Source: Euclidia mi
Taxonomy: Eukaryota; Arthropoda; Insecta; Lepidoptera; Erebidae
Length of the DNA stretch: 64,000 nt
Direction: 5' to 3'
Assembly: GCA_944739405.2 (NCBI GenBank)
Contig: OX123200.2
Span: 5,038,761-5,102,760, forward strand
Below are positions 34,630 to 46,271 of this stretch, piece by piece. The notes beneath the pieces are model-generated. The model was not told the DNA's origin. It did no database searches and saw nothing but the letters and a program-made list of their open reading frames with translations. Position 1 is the first letter of the stretch; each line of letters starts with the position of its first letter. The position numbers were made by a program, and so were the translations under genes.

Positions 34630-35027
34630 CATACATACATAACGTCACGCCTTATATCCCAGAAGGGGTAGGCAGAGGTGTATTTCTACACCCACTTTTC
34701 GCCAGATATACTTTAGTCCCACGTAATAAGGGGCGAGCTTATTGCCGTACCGGGCACATTTCCAGACTCCGTGCTGCTACTGAGAATTTCGTGACAGAAA
34801 AACCCAATAAACTGCCGGACCCAGGAATCGAACCCGGGACATCCCGATCCCACGCGCACATTTATGCCGCGAGACCAACGAGGCAGACGTATAGGGTTTG
34901 ATGTCGAGTTTTCCGTCTCTACGCAAAGATGGTATTTGCATCGTGTTATCCCTTAGTCGGCTCTTACGACACCCACGGGAAGATAGGGGGTGGTGACACT
35001 TGTATTCTATGCCGTCAACCACACGGC
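34630..35027 (-). repeat. Full-length tRNA-derived SINE with 12-bp target-site duplication
   Basis: This is a sister of 22221-22632: same order of blocks from the acatacatacat tail at the left to the tcaaccacacgg end at the right. The direct repeat cataaaaagata flanks it at 34618-34629 and 35028-35039. The B box (gggttcgattcc on the minus strand) is intact. The two copies differ only at scattered bases, implying a family active not long ago. Confidence 0.92.
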
Positions 35028-35177
35028 CATAAAAAGATATATGTACCTAATCTATTCTTTCAATGATATCTAAGCTAAAAACTAAATTTATAAAGAGTAT
35101 TAAAGAGCTAAGTAGTTAATCTGTATGAAATGCTTACATTGCTTCATTACTTTATCAATTTTGGTGGATTTAGTTGG

Positions 35178-35485
35178 AGATCGAATCAGAAATGAGGACA
35201 TCCGCAGGCGAACCAAAGTCACCGACATAGCTCTCCGAATAGTCAGGCTGAAGTGGCAGTGGGCAGGGCACTTAGCCAGTGGAACCGATGGCCGTTGGAG
35301 CAGAAAGGTTCTGGAGCAGCGGCCACGCACAGGACGTCGTAGCAGAGGTAGGCCTCCCGCTAGGTGGACTGACGATCTTGTTGGGGTCGAGGTTAGCGAA
35401 TGGATGCGGGTGGCTCAGGATCGGTCTGTGTGGAGAGCCTTGGGGAGGCCTATGTCCAGCAGTGGACGTCTTTCGGCTGATATGA
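35178..35485 (+). mobile_element. 5'-truncated RTE copy
   Basis: The sequence begins within the C-terminal coding part (gatcgaatcagaaatgagga) and runs to the RTE tail at gtcttTcggctgatatgat. Flanking ttagttgg occurs at 35170-35177 and 35486-35493, a plausible 8-bp target-site duplication. The translated piece keeps LKWQWAGHLA and GRPPARWTDDLV as in the full-length element at 7085-10278, with many differences. It is dead on arrival: there is no endonuclease or reverse transcriptase. Confidence 0.85.
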
Positions 35486-35493
35486 TTAGTTGG

Positions 35494-38400
35494 TCTAAGC
35501 AAGCATTCCTAAACTGAACAAAGTCTACCTTTTAATTCACCCCTTTAGGAGGGGGAACCAGCAAATCGGATGTGCGCCACGCTCATGAGCTAGTTATCGA
35601 ATTATAATCGGGCCGCTAGGGAGCTGTACCATCACGTTACTTATGTAAAGGTTGGGTAAAATACTGAAAGTGTTATCCGATAAGATAAGCTGTCTCATTC
35701 GCAAATTGCACATAGACAAATCACTTAGTTGCTTGTTATTAATTATTATATTCTGCCAAACTCTGGTGCCAAATTCTAAGGAAGTATGTACAGTCGAACC
35801 ACTTCCCGCTAGACCACCATTAGGGCGAGAATCGCTCAGCAAGACGTCGTCGCTTCAAGTGCTATTTTACACGCACATTGACACTCGTATACAACATTTT
35901 CGTTTCTAGTGTGCCTCGACTCTATGAGCGAGCCAAGGGATTTATTTTCGCCGATTTTAGCGCCGACTTCTTTGATTGTACATACATAATTATGTTACAC
36001 AGTTAGCCAATTGATACGAATACGTAAAAATAAATTCTACAGATGATGCATTACACAGGCATTAGAACTTACGAAATTACTTTCATTAGGTTAGTATTCA
36101 AAACAAGAATGGAAGAATTCTATAGACAAATATAGACGAGCCAAATATCACGAAGAAGTTTCTAACCACTGTTGTATCTCTAATTATTCTCTATAGTCAG
36201 ACAAAAAACTGCATTGCTTTTAGCTCCAAGATGACAACTCTCGAGGAAAACAAGAATTAATTCTTGCTTAAATATTGCATAAGACATCTTGTCTCACAGC
36301 GATAACGTAATAATAAGATCAAGATTGCAAGAACACGTCGGATTTAGATAGGCGCTAAGTAGATCGTTCTAATAGCATTGGTTTACAAATCTGCAATAAT
36401 TCCCACACACGACCATCGCTCGACTAGGCGTGCTATTCACATGTGCGCTATAAAACCGAATGGCAAACAATCTATATGGATTATACAGCGGCTTTTATTG
36501 AGGCGTTATTTTTACGTATTTTGTAATAAATCGGATAAGTGATTTATTTTCAATGGGTCCAAATACAAGGCAGAGGACCGGTAATTGCGACGCATGCTGG
36601 GAGTCTATGTCCAGCAGTGGACTGTAATAAACTGATTGATTGATCGAAATAGAACGTAATATTCAAAAAGAAATAGACCGCTAGCTCAGATGGCGTAATG
36701 ATAACCTGCTATCCCTCCACATACACAGCGACAAGACTAGCTATATATTTGCAGTACGATTATAGGTAGCACTTATTTCGTACGCTATAAGAACGGTACA
36801 AGGTCAAAGGGCTTTACGTGTAGTCGTGTGTACTACGCCGGCTGGTTTAATCAACATGGGACAAGACTTTGTGTATTCTACCAATTATTCTTTTGAGCCT
36901 ACGTGGCCTTTGTGGCCGTTGATTGAATGTTTGTAAATTCTAAACGGAACTGGATTTACTCAAGTGGAAGTGGAAGTTGTCAGTTTTAGAAGAAGAAAAT
37001 CCCACGGATGTTTTCGATTTAAGCCAATTATGTACTGTTGTTACTCGGTATTATTCCTGTGTCATGTTGATCATTCTAAACTGTTTCAGCTAATAAAAAT
37101 AGGACTACTGGTCTACTGACACGCAACATACGTAAAATCACACGAATATTTCTAAAAGTGGGACAACATTTAGGCCAGTGCAGTGTAGTTCTGGAAACCA
37201 TTTGATAATAAAAAGTAAATTACATATTGCCATATACGACTGCTCCATTACTGTAACATAATACATGTATGTAGCTTGAAAGTAATCATCAAGACAATTG
37301 AATTTACTTACGGGAACAATCTCTATGACCTACAAATTGAAGATCAAAGAGCTAGGTTGTGAGATCGTAATACATAGGTGCACTTTACTTGGATATAATT
37401 GTTGAACGACATTACTGAGGCAATTACATTACATTCCACATAATGACTTTGTTTACGTACTATCGACGATTTTATACCTTGACGATTGAAGATGTTTGTG
37501 GTTTAGCTAGTCCTCTAGCTTTAATATTGTGGGAAAGCGATTTTTTTATGCTTATTTCCTAAGAAAACCTCGTATTCCTGCGTTGTATATAGGTAACTAA
37601 TTTGTAAAGATTCCTAACTGTTTCCAGATGGACACGAAGGTACAACTTTCGTGACAAAGACATATTTCTGAGAGGGATGACATTGCAAGAATAACCTTTG
37701 ATGTCAAATTCGTACACATAACATGGACATGAGTAATATTTTTTTATAGACTCCAGTGACGCAATTCTGTCTTAAGGTCATATTGAAATACGATAATACG
37801 ACATACGAAATATAAGATAAGGTCACCCATAGCCTTATGGAGTCTAGCTCATTAACTTGGTATCACCTCAGCCGAGTTGTTTTAGCTTAATGCAATAAGG
37901 CTATCAAAAGTCTATTTGGACTCTATCACTTAAGTAATTGTAGTTTCTGCCCACTTGTCTACAAGGTGCCAAACAGGATAATGGTAATAGGATGACTGTT
38001 GACCAATCTACAATCTTTTATCTGTTCATTAAACCACTTTTCAGGAAGTCATGCAAAGTATAAGTAACTAGAGAAAACCTGCAGGTCCATCTGCACATTT
38101 TTTTCATTTTAAGTCATCTTCTGATATGAGAAACGGATGTGGTTCAGTAGCCGTAAATAATGCGAATGTGAATGCTGGTTCAGCTAGTTTAATATATGAG
38201 GCTCTTACTATATTCACCCAATATATACCTACTCAAAAATATATATATGAAGTATAGCCATATATAAGGAATTCAACACATTCATGTTGATAATTTAAAT
38301 AAGAAACCGGGTCTCTCCATTTCAAATACAATAAAAAATGCTCCAAAGCTCAAATTATAATATGGTTATATACCTACTAAACAGACTTTACTATTGCATT

Positions 38401-39131
38401 TATAATATTAATAATGATATTTGCCGAGTGCTGGATTATTTTAATTAGGTATTTCTTAATCACAATGTTTAAATGTTGTTTTAACTGTAAACATATGAAA
38501 ACACTATGGCTCATAAAAAGGTTTTACGGTCATCTTAATGAATCATAAAGGTTAAAGGCTCCACCACCTTAATTTTATTTTTGTATATAGAATAGGTTTT
38601 CAAATCTTTGTGAAACTGGCTTTGAGTACAATGTGTCTACTTACAAACAATTGAAGTTATGATAGGTATAAACCAAGACAAGTTTTAAAAAATAATTCAG
38701 ATATTGAATGGAAACTATGATTTCTTACTAATGGGCTTTAATTTTATGTTACCCAAATATTAGCAAGAACCAAAATATTGCAATAGGCTTTTAAAAAAGG
38801 AACAAGTAGACACATTGTCCAATGCTATAAAATTGCTGTTACACATAAAGAAATGAAACCACAACAGTATGAAGCAACAATGACTTCTACACAATTTCAT
38901 GTAATTGACGCTTTCAAGAAATGTTTACAGGAAATGGTAATTGAGAACCATTACTTATTGGACTTTAAAACATACTTGGTCTGGTCAATGTCAAGGAAAA
39001 TTATCAAACCTATTTTGGTTCATTCTTTTTTATTACACAGGTATTTTTAGGAATTAAATGTTATCAAAAAAACAGGTGAGCAGTTGATATTAATAATTTG
39101 CCATAAAATCACTTGTGAATATAGTGATAAT
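35494..39131. other. Gene-poor stretch; expected home of further sphingosine kinase exons
   Basis: An RTE tail fragment (tatgtccagcagtggactgt) sits at about 36607. I searched by eye on the minus strand for the rest of the kinase downstream of 39972 and found no convincing exon. Short exons could have been missed. Confidence 0.45.
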
Positions 39132-39567
39132 TAGGGTTGCCAGATACGGCCGTATAATTTCCGGGACAATTATACCTCCCCCCCTGCATTGGCTAGTGTT
39201 TTAAAAAGTAACTTAGTACTTAATAGATCTTTTATACATAGATAATAATGCGGGTCGGGACTTTCAGGTTTTTTTAAGGCATGTATTTAATGCAGCATCT
39301 AAGTAAAACGAATACAAGTTTAAAAAATAATTAGTGTGGGTACCATATATAATTGAATTTAATACTTGGAAATATACGGGATGACTCGGTTTGATTGCAT
39401 CTAGTGCCGGCTGCGTCAGTGTTGCTAGTATAACTCGGTCAAATACTAGCAACTGGTCATTTAGATAGGTGTTCAGAATCCGGGACAGTAAGGTCTTATT
39501 ACTGGACACGGGACAAGACGCAGAATTCCGGGACAATCCCGGATTTCCCGGCCATCTGGCTACCCTA
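39132..39567. mobile_element. Non-autonomous hAT-type MITE, 8-bp target-site duplication
   Basis: The left end is tagggttgccagat; the right end, reversed, is tagggtagccagat. The flanks are gtgataat at 39124-39131 and 39568-39575. Terminal TAGGG and an 8-bp duplication are hAT hallmarks. The 436-bp body has further inverted similarity near the ends (ccgggacaat on both sides) and no transposase. It lies in the intron following the sphingosine kinase exon, about 400 bp from the splice donor. Confidence 0.92.
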
Positions 39568-39971
39568 GTGATAATAGACACTGTTATAACTTCAACTGAC
39601 AATTTTTAGACAAATATTATATTCACATGGTTAATAAATATTGTTCAAAAGGCAAACTAATTATTTGTTTCAGATGTAGGTATTTCAAAGCTTATCTCCT
39701 AAGCAAGTATATAAACTTACTGTAGATAAATCAATCATTAATTTAAAAAATATAAATCCATTAGAATTAAATTTCCTAAATTTTAACAAGTTAAAAAATA
39801 GAAATTTGATAACACTCAAATTCCAATGGTGATTATAATCTGTTCCACCTAAATCCAACAAGAATCTTATAAGAGCCTTGCATTATAGTTATCTGATAAA
39901 GTATAATGTAAGTAATTAAATTAGTGTGTAAATACCTGGATAGGTAAATAACTATATAAAGGTTCACTCAC

Positions 39972-40843
39972 TTGTACAGATGGCAGATAGTCCTAGCAAG
40001 TCCATTGCCAGAGCCACATGGCAATATTGCCAGTGGCACCTCAGACAGTGCCTGTTGCCAGTCCAGCCGCTCGAACATCCCATTCAATATCTCGAACAGC
40101 ACTCCATCACCTCCTATAGCCACGATTGCGCGCCAACCGTACACATTTCGCGTACGAACAAATTCTCGCGCATATTGTGCATACTTCGTAACATGCAGGT
40201 CGTAGGGTACTTCAGCCTCCTGCAATATTGGCACTACTTTTGTCTGAAACAACTCTCTGGCCTTGCCCGGACCTGATTTCGGATTCAGAAGGATAAGTAT
40301 TTTCTTATCATTTGTCGGCGGCGAGTACGTAATCGGCTGACTTGCTATCAAACATTTGATAGTGGTTCTCCATTTCTGCGCTTCCCTGTTATTATCCTCG
40401 TATTTATCGAAAGACCTGAAGCGCAAAGTTATTGTGGTCCTCTCTCTTTTCAAGGTTCGACGACTTCGTTTCAGGATGTAGGAATATATGTAGAGGTAAG
40501 CACTGATATCATTTTCGTCGAGATCGCCGCTGTTTTCTTCCACAACTTTGAGCTGACTATTACCGACCAATGAACTGCAGACGCAGGAACCGGCACCAGC
40601 TCGACGCCTCTTGCTCCTCATACATTTACTTCCAATAATATCGCGTAGTAATATGGTTTGCTCTTTCGAATTGCCATCGGTTTCTTTTGTTAATGATAAA
40701 CCTTTAGAAGTAAGCTGAACACGAAACACTGAATTCTTCTTAGAAAGAATGTAGAATGTTTCTTCAAGATAAATAACATCTTTCGAAACAGAGTCACCCT
40801 CGCCGACGTTTGACACGTCCTTCCCGTTCTTTAGATCCGCCAT
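39972..40843 (-). CDS. Sphingosine kinase, 5' coding exon (partial)
   Basis: This exon encodes the first 290 residues. After a divergent N-terminal regulatory part with a basic cluster (SKRRRAGAGS), the diacylglycerol-kinase-type catalytic fold begins near residue 178: ILILLNPKSGPGKARELF. The nucleotide-binding IVAIGGDGVLFEILNGM lies near 240 and ILPCGSGNGLA near 275. This combination is typical of sphingosine kinases, which phosphorylate sphingosine to sphingosine-1-phosphate at membranes. The start ATG (minus strand, at 40843) has a good context (gtcATGG). The exon ends with a clean donor: the intron starts gtgagt, reading leftward from 39971, and splits the next codon after two bases. Open reading past the donor would add one lysine and a stop, so splicing is needed. 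The remaining exons with the substrate-binding half were not found. Ceramide kinase is a less likely alternative. Confidence 0.88.
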
Positions 40844-41739
40844 GACTGATTTTTTTATTTCTTTTTATCAGCAAACCTGCTAATCAGTCAAAAATTGACA
40901 GTTACAAGATAAGTTTACAACAAAATAAAGGGCCTAAAATTGTATTTTCTGTATGTATTAAAGAAATATCTGAAGATATTTAATTTTACCTTGCTTTTGC
41001 TTAAATTCTTATTCTTAAGCACGGAAATTATTTTACTTTTACAATAAAAACTGTAAGCTCTCGTTTGACTTTATGCAAAACGAAACGTTACTGCTTGAGA
41101 TACCTTTGCCTTCATTCATTATCATTACTATCGATGTTCGTAACAATTTTGATCGGATGCAGGTAGGTAATCAGAAGCTATTCTATGAATAAAGTACACT
41201 AAATATTAGGGATTTTATTGCATAGGTTTTAAAAACGGCATCTCCGCGGTCAATGATACCATTTTATGTTCCAGAATGGGATCACAGATCACTACTAAAT
41301 AAATGGGATGCAATTCTAAAAACTAGTGCCAAAAGTTAACTCTTCCCGTCAATAAACGCTTCATGTACGATACAAGAAGCGTGATTTTGTTTCTTTATTG
41401 TGTAACAGAAGCAAACATTTCAGTATTCAATAAAGAGTGTCCATGCAGTCCAAGACTTGTAGATTTGGAAGTAGAGCCCAAGGTTTATCTTCAAGCCTAG
41501 GTAGATTCTATTGAAACATTGTATGCGATTATCAATAGTCACAATCATGATCTTGCATGCATGTCACCAGCACATGGCACTATTTATTAGGAGATTTACT
41601 CCATGCATAGGTGGTAGCTAACTAGTGCTATCTAGAAGTAGCGTCTAGAAATAAGAGCTTCCTATTTTAGCTTCACTCAATAGAATATTGTGTAAATATC
41701 TTATACTTGTTCTGAGCTCAGGTTCTGAGATTGAAAATA
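40844..41739. other. Upstream flank of the kinase gene
   Basis: It presumably contains the kinase promoter and 5' UTR on the minus strand, but no motif is clear enough to call. No other gene is seen. Confidence 0.45.
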
Positions 41740-42025
41740 TTTTGTTTTTCTTTTTTCGTGTCAATAACGAGTCTCAAGTTGTTTGCCCAGTACGCAGCCA
41801 CCCTAACAGCATTTTCGGAGGCGTTCATTACGTCTTGAAGCGAACATGTGTCTGAGCAGTTAGGGCACGATAGTAGATGGAGCATTTATTGTATGCTAGT
41901 GCCACACTCACACATGGTTTCGGATTCGTCCAAGAAACCCCATCTGGCTCGGTTTTCCTTGCACCGTCCAACTTGGGTCCGCAATCTATTTATGGACTTC
42001 CACGTAGACTTGGGAAGCTCGTGAC
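41740..42025 (-). pseudogene. LINE reverse-transcriptase C-terminal fragment
   Basis: On the minus strand the translation runs GHELPKSTWKSINRLRTQVG, then CKENRARWG, then a CxCG element (MCECG), then HLLSCPNCSD and a tail with AAYWANNL. One stop falls in the middle. This C-terminal zinc-knuckle arrangement is characteristic of several insect non-LTR retrotransposons. It is a short dead fragment with no flanking duplication seen. Confidence 0.6.
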
Positions 42026-42265
42026 CATTGAAAATATTATAAAAATGTAATTATAATTAGAAGAATAGCGTAATAGTTATTAATGAATGTACGGGTTGTA
42101 AGATATTGATAGACGAATAAAAAGACACGCTAAAGAAAAATTAAATATACCGACCAATTTTACGTGTACAACACAACCTAGGTGTACAACACTATATGCG
42201 AGACTCCACGACATTCTGTGACGACCATTGGTGACGAGTTGACGACCTAGGTGACGACATCATAG

Positions 42266-42353
42266 ATGTGTAAATAACATGGATTGGACGTACCTACGAA
42301 GTTAGCGTGCATACCTACGGAACGTATGCAAATAAAATGGCGTCCATTAGGGT
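42266..42353 (+). repeat. Direct repeat, copy 1
   Basis: The string aataacatggattggacgta then cctacga, gcatacctacg and aataaaatg recurs at 42671-42762. The two copies are about 405 bp apart, in the same orientation. Confidence 0.8.
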
Positions 42354-42670
42354 TGGGCGCATATTAGGCAACGCAAAGCATATATCGACAAGTTTTTTTG
42401 TTATCGACAAAGTATAGCACCTTTAGGCATCATTCGCACGAGGATTAAAAAAACGATTGCGTTGAACTCTGGCGTAAACACTTTTAAAAGCTTGCGATGA
42501 GAGCGTTCATACCAGCACTAAAATCACTGTTGTCTCGGTTCAGTAAGAAGTCGAAATTATTAAAGCTAACGTACTAGCGAATGCGATTTGTGTTGCTAAA
42601 AGATGAAAAAGAAAACTATATTTTTTAAGTTTTTGAAGGGTTCTTACTTTTTCTAGTAATAAACCACAGA

Positions 42671-42762
42671 TCTGTGAATAACATGGATTGGACGTACCTA
42701 CGAAATTAGCGCGCATACCTACGAAATTATGTGGAAAATAAAATGACTGCCATTGGGTTAGA
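42671..42762 (+). repeat. Direct repeat, copy 2
   Basis: It is about 85 percent alike by eye to 42266-42353. The interval between the copies has no coding capacity, so this may be a segmental duplication or the ends of an unknown element. Confidence 0.8.
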
Positions 42763-42927
42763 CCATAGAGATATTAAGAATAGAGTGGCAGAGTGGGGTC
42801 TATTTGTGTCCGCCGGTGGGAGAGAGAACGCAACATTAAAGGCCCCCTGCATTTCTCTCTAACAATACATGCACAACATCAACATTACGCAGTGGCGTGC
42901 TACCTGTAACTATTATTTAAATCAGTT

Positions 42928-43027
42928 TATTAGTAATCAATAGTTTAAAAATTGTTTTTATTGATACACGAAGATAGTTTGAAGTGACAAAAAAGTTTAT
43001 ATATTTTTAAACTATTGATCAGTAATA
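42928..43027. repeat. Small inverted repeat, about 25-bp arms
   Basis: tattagtaatcaatagttta at 42928 pairs with taaactattgatcagtaata ending at 43027, with two or three mismatches and a 50-base spacer. It could be a small MITE; no duplication was seen. Confidence 0.6.
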
Positions 43028-43204
43028 AAATCCTTTGCCATGACGCGACGTCAGTGCGCGCCGGCCTTATGTCGGCGATTTCTGATTTGCACCATACATA
43101 CCGTAATGAAACACACAGCTACACTGAAATATCATAAGGGGGTAAGAAAAATCATAATTGATTAATACATGTTATTTATTTGTTTTTTATCTGTATAATA
43201 TATA

Positions 43205-43395
43205 AAATCCTTGCGTTACTGATTGCCTGACAGATAAGCTACAGCCAAAATTATAAGGTGCAGGAAGCTAAAATTTGGCATGAATGTTCTTTGGGGATCG
43301 CAGGAGTGCACTAAGGACTTTCTTGAAATTCCCACGGGATCGGACAGAAACAGTTGAAAAAATGTGCAGGTGTAGCAGCGGGCGTCCTCTTGTTT
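43205..43395 (-). repeat. 'gtcagtcagtaacgcaagg' dispersed repeat, inverted copy
   Basis: Read on the plus strand it is ccttgcgttactgattgcct, then aagctaaaatttggcatga, cccacgggatcgg and gcgggcgtcctcttg: the reverse complement of 31083-31275. Confidence 0.75.
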
Positions 43396-44517
43396 ATAAA
43401 TAAAATTATTTTCTTCAACGTTTTATTGCTAGGAATACTCGCATACAGTTGCTGTTCATGTTATCTGTTGGCAAAAAACATAATATAATTATTTTAACTG
43501 CTTATTTTCCTCAACATAGAGCAGGATGCAGCGGTTTTGGGTTTTATGTAATCAGGTCTAAGTAAAGTAAGTTTGTCAAATTTCGCTTTTCCTTTACTAG
43601 GTACAGACAAAATTGGTTCAATGTTTAATTTATTTCCATTTACAGACTCGAGATAGTTTTAACAATGTTATCGTTTGTGGAAGTCTCTATACATTATCTA
43701 TATATCGATAACCCATATCGACATTAGCAGTAACATCACTACTAACCTCTAATACGTAAATATGGATAATTCCAAACTACGAAAATAACAACATTTAGGC
43801 CATAACGAAGCTAAAACCTGTTAAATTAACTATAAAAAGAACCTCTTGTAACAATATTTTGTACAAGTACTAATCCTTTTCAACAATATAAATCATGACT
43901 TGTTACTTACTTGTGAAGAGTACATTTGTGTTGATTATAGCTTTATCTTGCACTGCACAGTTCAAATCAACACTTAGGCATGATTTTACGATCTCTAGGA
44001 AAGCCTGAAGCACTGATTCATCTGGTTTTTAGATATATTTATGCACAAAATCAAAATTATTATGTTCGATACACAACGATTTGACAGCAGATGTACCAAA
44101 AACACTTGGCAAGCAATATGGCGACACTGGCACGATTGACATTTCTGATAAAAAATCACTATGATCACTGTATTCAGTAACCTATGGCTGTCTCTTTTTT
44201 CTAACAGAGATATCGCTAAGTAAAAACGAGACAACACTATGTTTGGTGGCTTTATGTCGATTTCATATATATTTCTATAACGTAAAGTATCCATATGTAT
44301 TATTTGTCCACTCCATATTATATTCTTTTCTCAAAGGACGACATTGACAACATGACAAAGTTGACAATGACATTTGCGTCATTTGCCAATTCGCCAACAC
44401 GCCAAATGACAACGACAACAAATAAAATATAACCTTCCTTTTTTATGTAAATAAGATGTTATTGATAGAAATGCGTGGCAGAATTTAGGTATCTTGTACT
44501 GTAGTAGAGAATTAGCT
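43396..44517. other. Upstream region of Dnmt2
   Basis: No gene is seen. Repeated tgacaa-type words occur at 44340-44420 just before the Dnmt2 exon, of unknown meaning. Confidence 0.45.
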
Positions 44518-46271
44518 ATGCCTCATAAAATTTTAGAGCTTTATAGCGGCATTGGAGGCATGCATTGTGCATGGAATGGTAAGTTAGCCTTATATTACCA
44601 TGTTTTACAGATAGAAAGCTTTCACTTAAAATTAAACAAAATAATAACAATCATTTATACACATCTAATGAGCAATAACTTTTGTAATGCGTCAATAATA
44701 TCCCAATAAGATTCAAAACAGAATTTTCGGTCTCAATGTTAAAGAAATTCAATGTATGTTTTGTTCATTTGAGATCTACTCTGAACATACATACATAGAC
44801 TCACGCCTGTTTCCCCGAAGGGGTAGGCAGAGGCATATTAAACGCCCACTTTTCGCCAGTGTTTCGATCCCACGTAATAGGTGGCGAGCCTATTGCCGCT
44901 TATAGGGATATTTTGTTTGCCAGAGCCTCGTCCGTTGATCGGCAGATGCACCACTTGCAGGTGAGGTTGGCTTGGGACCCTAAGTTCTTGATGGGAACCC
45001 TTTGCACCCTTTACACCTACTCTGAACAGTTCTTCAAAAGTATGGCATGCTATAACCTAATTGATTTAACTTTATATAAATTTTGATATTCATATTTTCA
45101 GAATCTGGTCTACCAGGAGAAATAGTAGCAGCAGTTGATATAAATACAGTGGCAAATTCAGTCTATCAACATAACTTTCCAGACACCACATTATTCAACC
45201 GGAACATACAGTCAATATCAGCAACAGAAATAAAGAAGTTAAATGTTGACACAATACTGATGTCACCACCATGTCAACCATTCACAAGAAACGGCAAATA
45301 TCTCGATGATAATGACCCTAGAACTAACTCATTTTTATATCTGATCGATATTCTTGAACAGATAGATAATATTGAATACATTCTCATGGAAAATGTTAAA
45401 GGGTTTGAAACTTCCACTGTGAGAAACTTATTCATAGATAAGTTGAAGAAATGTAGTTTTGATTATCAAGAGTTTTTATTATGTCCAACAAATGTTGGAG
45501 TGCCTAACTCTAGACTTAGGTATTATTGCATAGCTGCAAGAAATAATTTGACTTGGCCCTTCAAGCGGAAAGATGAAATAGTAAGTTCTAAACCTATTTA
45601 GAATTGATCTTATCTAAACACAGGCAGAATGAATAAATGATTCGTTTATAATTTTTGTTGGTGTACATATTCTTGCTTCATTGATCTATTATTTCAAATA
45701 TAATTTCATAAGGTTTTGCAGATTATTAACATTTTATCAAGTTCAAAGGTTAGCTGGTTAAAATCTGTTTCAAAAATCAATATTTGGTTCTAACATTCTT
45801 GTCTGTTTTCAGATCACTAGTCTTCCAACAGACTATGGCACACCATGTACTTTGGAATCCATAATAGAAAGTAATGTCCCTGAAAGCTTCTTAGTACCTG
45901 ACAAGAAACTCAAAAGAGGCAATATACTGGACATTTGTTATACTGACTCAACAAGATCCAATTGTTTCACAAAAGCTTACACCCATTACATAGAAGGTAT
46001 GGGTTCAGTATACTGTGACAAGAACTCTGAAATAGTAAAATCATGTTACGACAAAGCAAATTTCTTTGAAGTAGGAAGCACAGAATTTGTTGACACATTG
46101 AAAGAATTAAAACTTAGGTTTTTCACTCCAAAAGAAGTGTTATTGTTGATGACATTCCCAAAAGACTATAGTTTCCCAACAAATATATCTATGAAGCAAT
46201 GCTACAGGTTATTGGGTAACAGTGTAAATGTAAAAGTCATAAGTGAGCTGTTAAAAATTCTATTTTTGTAA
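44518..46271 (+). CDS. Dnmt2: Dnmt2/Trdmt1 tRNA (cytosine-5) methyltransferase, 3 exons, 332 aa
   Basis: The exons are 44518-44578, 45102-45580 and 45813-46271, with canonical gtaagt donors and cag acceptors; junction phases are +1 and 0 and join cleanly. The protein is 332 residues, at the short end for the family. It contains the SAM-binding motif I (ELYSGIGGMHCAW, residues 6-18), the catalytic SPPCQPFTRNG with the cysteine at residue 78, MENVKGFE near 116, the Dnmt2-specific CFT segment near 230 (NCFTKAYTHYIEG) and motif X near the end (CYRLLGNSVNVKVI). Family members methylate C38 of tRNA-Asp and related tRNAs in cytoplasm and nucleus, using SAM. The ATG follows directly before PHKILELYSG, matching family start position. 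The poly(A) signal aataaa at 46270-46275 overlaps the stop codon. A SINE sits in intron 1. The gene is convergent with JTB. Confidence 0.97.
44788..45016 (-). repeat. SINE inserted in Dnmt2 intron 1, 12-bp target-site duplication
   Basis: Direct repeat ctactctgaaca flanks it at 44776-44787 and 45017-45028. The left end has the acatacata tail and the ccccgaaggggtaggcagag segment shared with the 22221 and 34630 SINEs. The rest (about 44905-45016) differs and lacks their tRNA head, so this is a shorter, chimeric relative. It lies 85 bp upstream of the exon 2 acceptor and should be spliced out. Confidence 0.9.

Noticed and set aside
36673..36720. tRNA-like string gctagctcagatgg
   Set aside because: Only an A-box resemblance; no B box or clover-leaf arms follow.
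44518..46271. Interpretation of Dnmt2 as a genomic DNA methyltransferase (Dnmt1/3 type)
   Set aside because: The CFT segment, short length and PPCQPFTR motif are those of the tRNA methyltransferase Dnmt2.
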